This document shows, piece after piece, positions 6,798 to 12,303 of a stretch of 12,303 nt of DNA (the first letter of the stretch is position 1; each line of letters begins with the position of its first letter). The notes under the pieces are model-generated. The model did not search any database and was not told the origin of the DNA. It worked only from the letters and a program-made list of their open reading frames with translations. Source of the DNA: Ruminococcaceae bacterium UBA1320 (GTDB lineage Bacteria; Bacillota; Clostridia; Oscillospirales; Ethanoligenentaceae). The stretch is taken from positions 870 through 13,172 of the forward strand of contig DBTI01000205.1 of assembly GCA_002306975.1 (NCBI GenBank), given 5' to 3'. Made by a program: the position numbers and the translations under genes.

Positions 6798-7727
6798 ATG
6801 GCTGAGATGAAAGCACAAAGAAACGCATACGGCGAAGCGCTTGCAGAGCTTGCAGAAGAAAGAAAAGATATCGTGGTTATGGACGCAGACCTTGCGCACG
6901 CCACGATGACAAGCATTTTTGCTGATAAATATCCAGATAGATTCTTTAACGCAGGTATAGCCGAGCAGAACCTTATGGGTATGGCTTGCGGCATGGCCCG
7001 CACCGGGCTTACCGTTTTCGCCAGCACCTTTGCGATGTTCGGCGCAGGCAGAGCTTATGAAATTGTCCGTAATGCCGTCTGCTATTCCAAATCAAATGTT
7101 AAGATCGCCCTTTCACACTCCGGTCTTTGCGTCGGTGAAGACGGCGGCAGCCATCAGTGCCTTGAAGATATCGCGCTCATGCGCATTCTCCCCGGCATGA
7201 AGGTTATCGTCCCCTGCGACTGGGTTGAGGTTAAAAAAGCCGTTCGCGCCGCAGCAGCGGTTGACGGCCCCGTTTATCTTCGCATTGCGCGCCCGCCTGT
7301 TCCGGCAATCACCGATGAATCAACTCCTTTTGAAATCGGCAAGGCCAATGTGCTCCGCGACGGCAAAGACGTTGCCATCATCACCTGCGGACTCATTGCT
7401 CACGAGGCTCTTAAAGCCGCCGATATTCTCAAAGAGCAGGGCGTTGACGCCGCTGTTATCAACATGCATACCATAAAGCCTCTTGATACTGAAATCATCA
7501 TGAAGTACGCTCACAAGTGCGGCAAGATCGTCACTGCTGAAGAGCATCTTCTTGCCGGCGGTCTTGGCAGCGCGGTTGCTGAAGCAATCATTGGCAAGGC
7601 TAATCCGAAATTTGCAATGGTCGGCGTTAATGATACATTCGGCCGTTCAGGCAAGCCGGACGAGCTGTTCGCAGCTTTCGGCATTGACTCAAAGGCTATT
7701 GTCGAGAAGTGCAAATCATTACTGTAA
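6798..7727 (+). CDS. Transketolase, C-terminal (pyrimidine-binding) subunit
   Basis: The 309-aa partner of the preceding gene, carrying the pyrimidine-binding and C-terminal transketolase domains. GIAEQNLMGMA at 53-63 contains the catalytic Glu56 that activates thiamine diphosphate. FASTFAMF follows at 74-81 and HSGLCVGEDGGSHQCLEDIALMR at 107-129, where His119 is a substrate-phosphate-region histidine in transketolases. The C-terminal domain, from about residue 185, ends with the usual EEHLLAGGLGSAVAE segment. The ATG start has GGAGG 10 nt upstream within the previous gene and a 2-nt gap, so equal expression of the two subunits is expected. It is the last gene of the operon before the structured intergenic region. 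Confidence 0.93.
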   Translation: MAEMKAQRNAYGEALAELAEERKDIVVMDADLAHATMTSIFADKYPDRFFNAGIAEQNLMGMACGMARTGLTVFASTFAMFGAGRAYEIVRNAVCYSKSNVKIALSHSGLCVGEDGGSHQCLEDIALMRILPGMKVIVPCDWVEVKKAVRAAAAVDGPVYLRIARPPVPAITDESTPFEIGKANVLRDGKDVAIITCGLIAHEALKAADILKEQGVDAAVINMHTIKPLDTEIIMKYAHKCGKIVTAEEHLLAGGLGSAVAEAIIGKANPKFAMVGVNDTFGRSGKPDELFAAFGIDSKAIVEKCKSLL

Positions 7728-7763
7728 TTGTGAAAAATTAATAGATCAATTGAATTCCTCATG

Positions 7764-7806
7764 AGGGTTGTCACAAACGCAAAAACATTGCGTTTGTGAC
7801 AACCCT
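7764..7806. repeat. Perfect 43-nt palindrome (19-bp stem, 5-nt loop)
   Basis: The arms AGGGTTGTCACAAACGCAA and its exact complement flank the loop AAACA. Neither strand has a T run after the stem, so it is not a standard intrinsic terminator, although so strong a hairpin 36 nt after the transketolase operon may stop transcription or protect the mRNA end. Each arm contains a 9-bp near-palindrome (TTGTCACAA / TTGTGACAA), and the right arm overlaps the -35 box of the next promoter. A double operator is therefore an alternative reading. Confidence 0.85.
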
Positions 7807-7824
7807 ATATACTATGGATATTAT
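7796..7824 (+). promoter_or_regulatory. Candidate sigma-A promoter for the cupin unit
   Basis: GTGACA (7796-7801, five of six matches to TTGACA), a 17-nt spacer and TATTAT (7819-7824) make a good promoter. The -35 lies in the right arm of the palindrome at 7764-7806. Transcription would begin near 7831, just before a foldable leader (7838-7920), and run through the small ORF and the cupin gene. Confidence 0.6.
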
Positions 7825-7837
7825 CTAATACTTATTT

Positions 7838-7973
7838 CGATTAGAAATATAGAATAAATTCGAGGAAAAAGGTTGAATATATGCCTTTTTGCGAAGAATT
7901 CTTCGTTATATTTCTTATTGGAATTAGTATAACCGGCGTTTTTTAAAGCAAAGCTTTTATATAGAAAACCGCC
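7838..7973 (+). other. Foldable leader RNA upstream of the cupin gene
   Basis: Positions 7838-7851 can pair with 7907-7920 (14 positions, one mismatch, one G-U). Inside this helix lie the ribosome binding site and ATG of a small ORF and a perfect palindrome CGAAGAATTCTTCG (7892-7905). A second stem joins GGCGTTTT (7935-7942) to AAAACCGCC (7965-7973, one bulged C), with AAAGC-AAA-GCTTT inside. I do not recognise a known riboswitch class. The fold was drawn by hand, and AT-rich sequence forms such stems by chance more easily. Confidence 0.45.
7881..7946 (+). CDS. Candidate 21-aa hydrophobic small protein or leader peptide
   Basis: ATG at 7881 opens a 21-codon frame ending TAA at 7946, preceded by GAGGAAAAAGG with 8 nt spacing, one of the better ribosome binding sites in the window. 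The peptide begins MPFCEEFF and continues as an almost wholly hydrophobic run (VIFLIGISITGVF), enough for one membrane helix. Two acidic residues at positions 5-6 are the only charges. It lies 85 nt before the cupin gene, inside a leader that can fold. It could be a small membrane protein, a toxin-like peptide or a translated leader. So short a frame can also arise by chance, and I recognise no family. Confidence 0.4.
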   Translation: MPFCEEFFVIFLIGISITGVF

Positions 7974-8031
7974 TTTGGGCTTTGTTTATTTTAATAAAAA
8001 TATATAACGGGCGGCAGAATGGAGTTTTATC

Positions 8032-8439
8032 ATGAACAGCATTTTAAATTATGAATTCACCGGCGAGGGCATGACCCGCGTTTATGAAAACGCAAAATGG
8101 ACAGTCGGCATAAAAAACTACAAGCCGGCAAACGACATTGCAAACCTTAACTGCATTGAGCGCCACAACAAAACCGATGAGCTTTTTGTTTTACTTCAGG
8201 GCTCCTGCACACTGGTGTATGCGCTTGAAGAAGGCGGCAAACTCAAATTTGACAGCTTAAAGATGGAAACCAACAGGGTTTACAGCATTCCTCAGTCACT
8301 GTGGCACAACACGATAACAGAGAAAGACACCAAGATGATTTTAATCGAAGACAGCTCAACAAGTATGGACAACAGCGATGTTCTTGATTTAAAGGAAGAA
8401 GAAATCAAGGATTTAAGAGCCGCTGCCGCAAAAGCTTAA
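8032..8439 (+). CDS. Small single-domain cupin protein, function unknown
   Basis: A 135-aa protein fitting a single cupin barrel. The first cupin motif is recognisable as ERHNKTDELFVLLQGSCTLVY (residues 43-63), with His45 and Glu50 as likely metal ligands. The second is YSIPQSLWHN (84-93), with His92. The usual second histidine of motif 1 is Asn46, so metal binding may be altered. The C-terminus (about 107-135) is charged and probably helical. The ATG start has GGAG 8 nt upstream, in a leader nearly identical to that of the second permease. Small cupins in sugar clusters include KdgF-like uronate ring-openers and sugar isomerases; either could fit beside uxaB-uxaA, but the sequence does not prove it. 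It appears to be transcribed from the promoter at 7796. Confidence 0.8.
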   Translation: MNSILNYEFTGEGMTRVYENAKWTVGIKNYKPANDIANLNCIERHNKTDELFVLLQGSCTLVYALEEGGKLKFDSLKMETNRVYSIPQSLWHNTITEKDTKMILIEDSSTSMDNSDVLDLKEEEIKDLRAAAAKA

Positions 8440-8456
8440 TTTATAGAAAACAAAAA

Positions 8457-8484
8457 GGTCAAATCAGCGTTTGCTGATTTGACC
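8457..8484. terminator. Bidirectional terminator between the cupin and MFS genes
   Basis: GGTCAAATCAGC and its perfect complement form a 12-bp stem with the loop GTTT. On the minus strand it is followed by TTTTTG, a good terminator for the MFS gene; on the plus strand by GATTTTAT, weaker but usable for the cupin gene. It lies between two convergent genes. Confidence 0.88.
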
Positions 8485-8518
8485 GATTTTATAAACGGAT
8501 ATCGGACACCCCTATTCC

Positions 8519-9661
8519 CTATTTTGCTGAAATCCTCATTGAGAGCGCAGCCGCCGCGACACCTGTGACGGCGGTGAATACAAACCCCCATGTTATGCTG
8601 GCAAAGGAAGAAAAAGTGCCGACAATCACAGGCCCCATGAACATGCCAAGCCCGTAGATAGCCTGGTAAAAACCCATTGCGGTGTTCAGCTTTGATGAGT
8701 CGGTTTTTCTGACCACATAACCCATCAGCGTTGCGAAGAGTATCCCCTGCGCAAAGCCTCCTATTATGGTAACGGCGTAAAGCGACAGTAAAGACGGCAT
8801 GAACGGTGTGACAAGGCAGTCAACAGCAAACAGAATAAAGTTTGCGGCAAGCACCCGGTGCCCGCCGAACCTGTAGCTCAGCTTTCCGCTTACGCTTGAT
8901 GACACAATCGCGGGAAAAATGAAAAAAGTGAGCAGCATGCTCACTTCAAAATCATTGGCTTTCAAGCCTCTTGCTATGATCGGCGTAAACCCGTAAAGCG
9001 TTGCAAAGGTCATGTATTGGCTGACAAGGCCGAGAAATGATATAAGCAGAAGCTGGCCGCTTTCAAGCGGCACACGTACAAGTTCGTGCATTGTAACAGC
9101 TTTTCTTTTTCCGTATGAGATATCCTTAACAAAAATAATGCTAAGGATCAGCGCGACAAGGCCTGAAACAACGCCGATTTCAAATGTGGCAACACGCCCC
9201 GCGGTGCTTGAAACAATGCCGCATAAAAGAACAGCGGCAAGCTGGCCTGTGCTGTTGACCGCGTTGATAATTCCCATCGACTTTGCCCCTTCTTCAGCCT
9301 TGAAGTAAAGAGAAAAGTGGACGGAAAAAAGAACAAAAGCGGCAGCGGCTGTTCCGCCCAAGACGCGCGAAACAAGTAAAGACATCGGGTTTTGAATAAA
9401 GCAGACTGAAACACCGGCGAGAGCCGCAAAGGCTATGCCGCCGATGATGAATGACCGCCGATTGCCAAGCTTGTCGGAAGCAATACCGACGGGAATGCGC
9501 AGCAGCATTTGCATGAACCCATAGGAACCGGTAATCAAGCCTACCATAAACATGCCTGAACCTAAATCGACAGCATATGTGGGAACGATCGGTATGTAGA
9601 TGTAGAGCGAGAACCAGAAAAGTCCGTCGATAATGCAGAACATGATCGCTTTTTTGGACAC
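8519..9661 (-). CDS. Major facilitator superfamily (MFS) transporter
   Basis: Integral membrane transporter, 380 aa from the chosen GTG, with hydrophobic segments consistent with twelve helices. The loop between helices 2 and 3 has the MFS motif GIASDKLGNRRS (residues 59-70), and the second half has a degenerate counterpart (SGKLSYRFGGHR). The frame extends to a TTG at 9709, adding 16 polar residues with no ribosome binding site. GTG at 9661, with GGAAAG about 11 nt upstream, gives MSKKAIMFCIIDGLFWFSLY, a normal start to helix 1. Overall character resembles sugar or drug efflux-type MFS_1 proteins, and the substrate cannot be assigned. It is divergent from uxaB, sharing its control region, so a link to uronate metabolism is possible but unproven. 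Confidence 0.88.
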   Translation of the reverse strand: MSKKAIMFCIIDGLFWFSLYIYIPIVPTYAVDLGSGMFMVGLITGSYGFMQMLLRIPVGIASDKLGNRRSFIIGGIAFAALAGVSVCFIQNPMSLLVSRVLGGTAAAAFVLFSVHFSLYFKAEEGAKSMGIINAVNSTGQLAAVLLCGIVSSTAGRVATFEIGVVSGLVALILSIIFVKDISYGKRKAVTMHELVRVPLESGQLLLISFLGLVSQYMTFATLYGFTPIIARGLKANDFEVSMLLTFFIFPAIVSSSVSGKLSYRFGGHRVLAANFILFAVDCLVTPFMPSLLSLYAVTIIGGFAQGILFATLMGYVVRKTDSSKLNTAMGFYQAIYGLGMFMGPVIVGTFSSFASITWGFVFTAVTGVAAAALSMRISAK

Positions 9662-9824
9662 GATATAACCGGCTTTCCAGGCGTTGTTTGAAAAAGAAAA
9701 AATCAACAATTCGCACAGTAAATTTTATGCGCAAATTGAGATTTTTAAAATTGAAATTACGCAGTTATTGAACTTTTTCAAACAGCACCTTACACAATAT
9801 ATACAAAATTATGTTTTATTGTTT

Positions 9825-9852
9825 ATTATAACGTATATATATGTATTGTCAA
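9825..9852 (-). promoter_or_regulatory. Consensus sigma-A promoter for the MFS gene
   Basis: On the minus strand a perfect TTGACA (plus 9847-9852), a 16-nt spacer and a perfect TATAAT (plus 9825-9830) are present. The start of transcription would lie near 9818, giving a leader of about 157 nt to the GTG at 9661. This is the closest match to consensus in the window. I could not find an equally clear plus-strand promoter for uxaB in the same region. Confidence 0.75.
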
Positions 9853-9856
9853 TACA
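9842..9856. promoter_or_regulatory. Candidate operator: 15-bp perfect palindrome
   Basis: TGTATTG-T-CAATACA has two exact 7-bp arms. It covers the -35 box of the MFS promoter and sits 30 nt before the uxaB ATG, so a bound protein could act on both divergent units. Its regulator is unknown; it shares TTGTCA with the palindrome arm at 7764, which may be chance. Confidence 0.45.
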
Positions 9857-9885
9857 CAACTTTAATAAACCAAAGGAGAAGCATT

Positions 9886-11352
9886 ATGAAGAACGTAAAG
9901 GATACAGTGGAAAAAGTTTATGGTTCCAAGCTTCCTGAAAAGGTTTTGCAGATTGGCGAAGGCAACTTCCTTCGCGCTTTTGCAGACTGGATGATAAACA
10001 GAATGAACACCGCCGGAGTGTTTAACGGCAGTGCGGTGCTCTGCCAGCCAATCGGGCGCGGTCTTTCCGATATGCTTAACGCGCAGGACTGTGTTTACAC
10101 AGTGCTTATGCGCGGCATTGAAGACGGCAAGGTCGTAGAAAATGCCGAAGTCATTACCTCCGTTTCACGCTGCATCAATCCATATGAGCAATATGACGCT
10201 TTGCTTGAAATTGCAAGAAACCCGGAGCTTAAAGTTATTATTTCAAACACTACAGAAGCCGGAATTGCCTACCATGAAGGCGACAAGCCGACCGATGTTC
10301 CACCCACAAGCTACCCTGCAAAGATGACGGTTATTCTCCATGAGCGTTTTAAAGCGCTTGGCGGCGGGAGTGAATCCGCTGTTATAATTCTTCCGGTCGA
10401 GTTGATTGAAAGAAACGGCGACAACCTGAAAAAATATGTGCTTCAATACGCCAAAGAGTGGAATCTTGAGCCTGAGTTTATCTCGTGGCTGCAAAATGAA
10501 CTCTGTTTTGCAAACACCCTTGTTGACCGTATCGTAACTGGCTACCCTCGCGACGAGATTAAAGGAATCAGCGAAAAACTCGGTTATGAGGACAATGTGC
10601 TCGATACCTGCGAGCCTTTCCACGCATGGATTATCGAAGCTCCGAAAAAATGGGCTTCTGTGCTGCCGTTTGAAAAAGCGGGTTTACATGTTATCTGGAC
10701 AGACGACATGACCCCTTACCGGACACGCAAAGTTCGCATTCTGAACGGCGCGCACACCGTCAGCGTGCTTGCCGCTTTCCTTTCCGGTCACAACATTGTG
10801 CTTGAAATGATGAAGGACGAAAAGTTCAGCCATATCATCAAAACTGTTTTGCAAAACGAGATTATCCCGAACATCAACCTGCCCCGCGAGGAACTTGACG
10901 GCTTTGCCGCCGCGGTTCTCGAGCGTTTTTCAAACCCATTCATCAAGCACCGCCTGCTTGATATTTCTCTCAATTCCGTTTCCAAATTCAAGGCTCGCTG
11001 CCTTGACTCGCTGCTTGAATACACAGAAAGAAACGGCAAGTTCCCGGAGATTCTTTGCTTTGGCTTTGCCGCGCTCATCGAGTTCTATAAGGGCAAAATG
11101 GAAGACGGCGGATATTATGGCGTGAGAGACGGCGAAAAGTACGAAATCCGCGACAACGCCGACGTTCTTTCCTTCTTCGAGAAGGCATGGCAGGAGGGCG
11201 ACGTTGTTAAAAAGGTTCTCGCCAATACTGATTTCTGGGGTAAAAATCTTTGCGAAGTTAACGGGCTCGAGCAAAAAGTCAGCGCCTACCTTTCCGACAT
11301 GGAGGAAAACGGTATGCGTAAAACAGCATACATTCTCGCGGAGGAAGTTTAA
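9886..11352 (+). CDS. uxaB: Tagaturonate reductase (altronate oxidoreductase) UxaB
   Basis: Cytosolic NADH-dependent enzyme that reduces D-tagaturonate to D-altronate in galacturonate breakdown. The protein has 488 aa, close to the E. coli enzyme. The N-terminal nucleotide-binding domain has QIGEGNFLRAFADWMI at 22-36 and ISNTTEAGIAY at 119-129, both characteristic of the UxaB branch of the mannitol dehydrogenase family. The C-terminal domain has KVRILNGAHT at 282-291, holding the catalytic Lys282 with Asn287 and His290. The frame extends to 9841, but ATG at 9886 has AAAGGAGA 6 nt upstream and gives the usual N-terminus. uxaA follows with no gap. Fructuronate reductase (UxuB) is a relative, but the partner gene favours UxaB. 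Confidence 0.94.
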   Translation: MKNVKDTVEKVYGSKLPEKVLQIGEGNFLRAFADWMINRMNTAGVFNGSAVLCQPIGRGLSDMLNAQDCVYTVLMRGIEDGKVVENAEVITSVSRCINPYEQYDALLEIARNPELKVIISNTTEAGIAYHEGDKPTDVPPTSYPAKMTVILHERFKALGGGSESAVIILPVELIERNGDNLKKYVLQYAKEWNLEPEFISWLQNELCFANTLVDRIVTGYPRDEIKGISEKLGYEDNVLDTCEPFHAWIIEAPKKWASVLPFEKAGLHVIWTDDMTPYRTRKVRILNGAHTVSVLAAFLSGHNIVLEMMKDEKFSHIIKTVLQNEIIPNINLPREELDGFAAAVLERFSNPFIKHRLLDISLNSVSKFKARCLDSLLEYTERNGKFPEILCFGFAALIEFYKGKMEDGGYYGVRDGEKYEIRDNADVLSFFEKAWQEGDVVKKVLANTDFWGKNLCEVNGLEQKVSAYLSDMEENGMRKTAYILAEEV

Positions 11353-12303
11353 GTGGAAAAGCTTATTAAAATTGCGCAGGACGATAATGTCGCAGTCTGC
11401 ACCGAGGCTCTTGAAGCCGGTGAAACCGTAACCTTGGGCTCAATCACCGTAACGGCAAAGAATAGAATTCCGTTCGGCCACAAAATTGCGCTTTGCGATA
11501 TTAAAAGCGGCGAAAACATAATAAAATACGGCTTCCCGATCGGTCACGCCACTGAGGACATCGCTTCCGGCAGCCATATTCACTCGCACAACCTTAAAAC
11601 CAATCTCGAAGGCACTCTTGAATATACCTACAAACCCCGCAGAGTTGAGGGCGAAGCCCCGAAATGCGAGCTTGCAGGCAGTACCTTTGAAGGTTATCGC
11701 CGCAAAGACGGCAAGGTTGGCATCCGCAACGAGATCTGGATTGTCGCGACTGTCGGCTGTGTCAACAAGACCGCAGACAGAATCGCGCAGGTAGCAAACG
11801 AACGGTATGCGGGCATGTGCGACGGATTTTTTGCCTATACCCATCCATACGGCTGCTCACAACTGAGCGACGACCAGGTTTTCACTCAACAGATACTTGC
11901 AGGTCTTGTTGAGCACCCCAATGCCACGGGCGTTCTTGTGCTTGGTCTTGGCTGTGAAAACAACAACATAGGCGTTTTCAAAAAGTTCCTGGCCGACATT
12001 GATGAAGACAGAGTAAAGTTTTTGTCAACGCAGGATGAAACCGACGAAATTGAAGCCGCGCTTGAACTGCTGCGTCCCCTTGCGGAACGCGCGCAAAATG
12101 AAAAACGTGTCAGCATTCCGGCAAGCGAGCTGATTGTTGGATTTAAATGCGGCGGTTCCGATGCTTTTTCGGGCATCACCGCAAACCCGCTTTGCGGACG
12201 CATTACAGACAGGATTACGGCGTGCGACGGCTGCGCCATTCTCACCGAGGTTCCCGAGATGTTCGGCGCGGAAAAAATCATTATGTCGCGCAGCCTCGAC
12301 GAG
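11353..12303 (+). CDS. uxaA: Altronate dehydratase UxaA, N-terminal part (cut by window edge)
   Basis: Dehydrates D-altronate to 2-keto-3-deoxygluconate, the step after UxaB. The GTG start follows the uxaB TAA directly, with GGAGG 8 nt upstream inside uxaB, so the two are translated together. The frame is open for 317 codons to the window edge; family members run to about 490-500 aa. The N-terminal SAF-type domain (about 1-95) has HIHSHN at 75-80, matching the family's HVHTHN-like motif. After a linker, the catalytic domain begins GYRRKDGKVGIRN, then THPYGCSQ (163-170) and GLGCENNN (198-205), typical cysteine-containing metal-site segments, and FKCGGSDAFSGITANP near 264-279. No frameshift is seen. 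The rest of the gene and any isomerase or KDG kinase/aldolase genes would lie beyond the right edge. Confidence 0.94.
   Translation, partial: MEKLIKIAQDDNVAVCTEALEAGETVTLGSITVTAKNRIPFGHKIALCDIKSGENIIKYGFPIGHATEDIASGSHIHSHNLKTNLEGTLEYTYKPRRVEGEAPKCELAGSTFEGYRRKDGKVGIRNEIWIVATVGCVNKTADRIAQVANERYAGMCDGFFAYTHPYGCSQLSDDQVFTQQILAGLVEHPNATGVLVLGLGCENNNIGVFKKFLADIDEDRVKFLSTQDETDEIEAALELLRPLAERAQNEKRVSIPASELIVGFKCGGSDAFSGITANPLCGRITDRITACDGCAILTEVPEMFGAEKIIMSRSLDE

Noticed and set aside
5989..7727. Transketolase pair as a split DXP synthase serving the nearby MEP genes
   Set aside because: The N-subunit has SGHPGG and the transketolase-type GDGE context, not the DXP synthase GGHLG-type motif. The ispD-ispF unit is on the other strand with its own promoter.
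7764..7806. Palindrome as a terminal inverted repeat of a mobile element or a CRISPR repeat
   Set aside because: No transposase, target duplication or repeated spacer-sized units occur nearby; the palindrome is seen once.
9662..9709. Longer N-terminus of the MFS transporter from TTG
   Set aside because: No ribosome binding site upstream; the added 16 residues are not typical. It cannot be fully excluded.
11440..12281. Minus-strand open frames opposite uxaA
   Set aside because: They lie antisense to a clear, continuous UxaA frame and show no recognisable domains or binding sites.

Overview
The window looks like chromosome of a Gram-positive anaerobe of the Clostridia (Bacillota). Evidence: near-consensus sigma-A promoters, strong GGAG-type ribosome binding sites, TTG and GTG starts, AT-rich intergenic DNA, a CUT1 sugar ABC transporter with no ATPase of its own, a transketolase split into two subunits, and ispD-ispF of the MEP isoprenoid pathway. 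The species cannot be named from the sequence. There are no signs of phage, insertion sequence, CRISPR or rRNA/tRNA.

Layout: (1) 129-1519, minus strand: ispD-ispF, overlapping by 4 bp, with a good promoter and an intrinsic terminator. (2) 1779-7727, plus strand: a sugar operon made of a FadR-type GntR regulator, a solute-binding lipoprotein, two permeases, and transketolase N- and C-terminal subunits. It starts from a TTGACT-N17-TATATT promoter with a 32-bp inverted repeat just after the expected start of transcription. (3) 7728-8031: a structured intergenic region with a perfect 19-bp-stem palindrome overlapping the -35 of a second promoter, a leader able to fold, and a 21-codon hydrophobic small ORF with a good ribosome binding site. 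(4) 8032-8439, plus: a small single-domain cupin. (5) A bidirectional hairpin terminator, then a convergent MFS transporter on the minus strand. (6) 9886 to the right edge, plus: uxaB (tagaturonate reductase) and the first 317 codons of uxaA (altronate dehydratase), read divergently from the MFS gene.

How the genes may work together: uxaB and uxaA form the middle of the galacturonate route (tagaturonate to altronate to 2-keto-3-deoxygluconate). The ABC operon imports a sugar or oligosaccharide, possibly uronate-containing or pectin-derived, under local GntR control. The transketolase pair would handle a ketose phosphate made from that sugar, a step the classical uronate route does not need. 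The cupin could be a sugar isomerase or sugar-binding protein. The substrate, the transketolase reaction and the cupin function are inferences from gene order. The most unusual part is 7764-8031.

Several open reading frames extend upstream of the likely true start. I used starts with ribosome binding sites or family-typical N-termini: 4089, 5036, 5989, 9661 and 9886.
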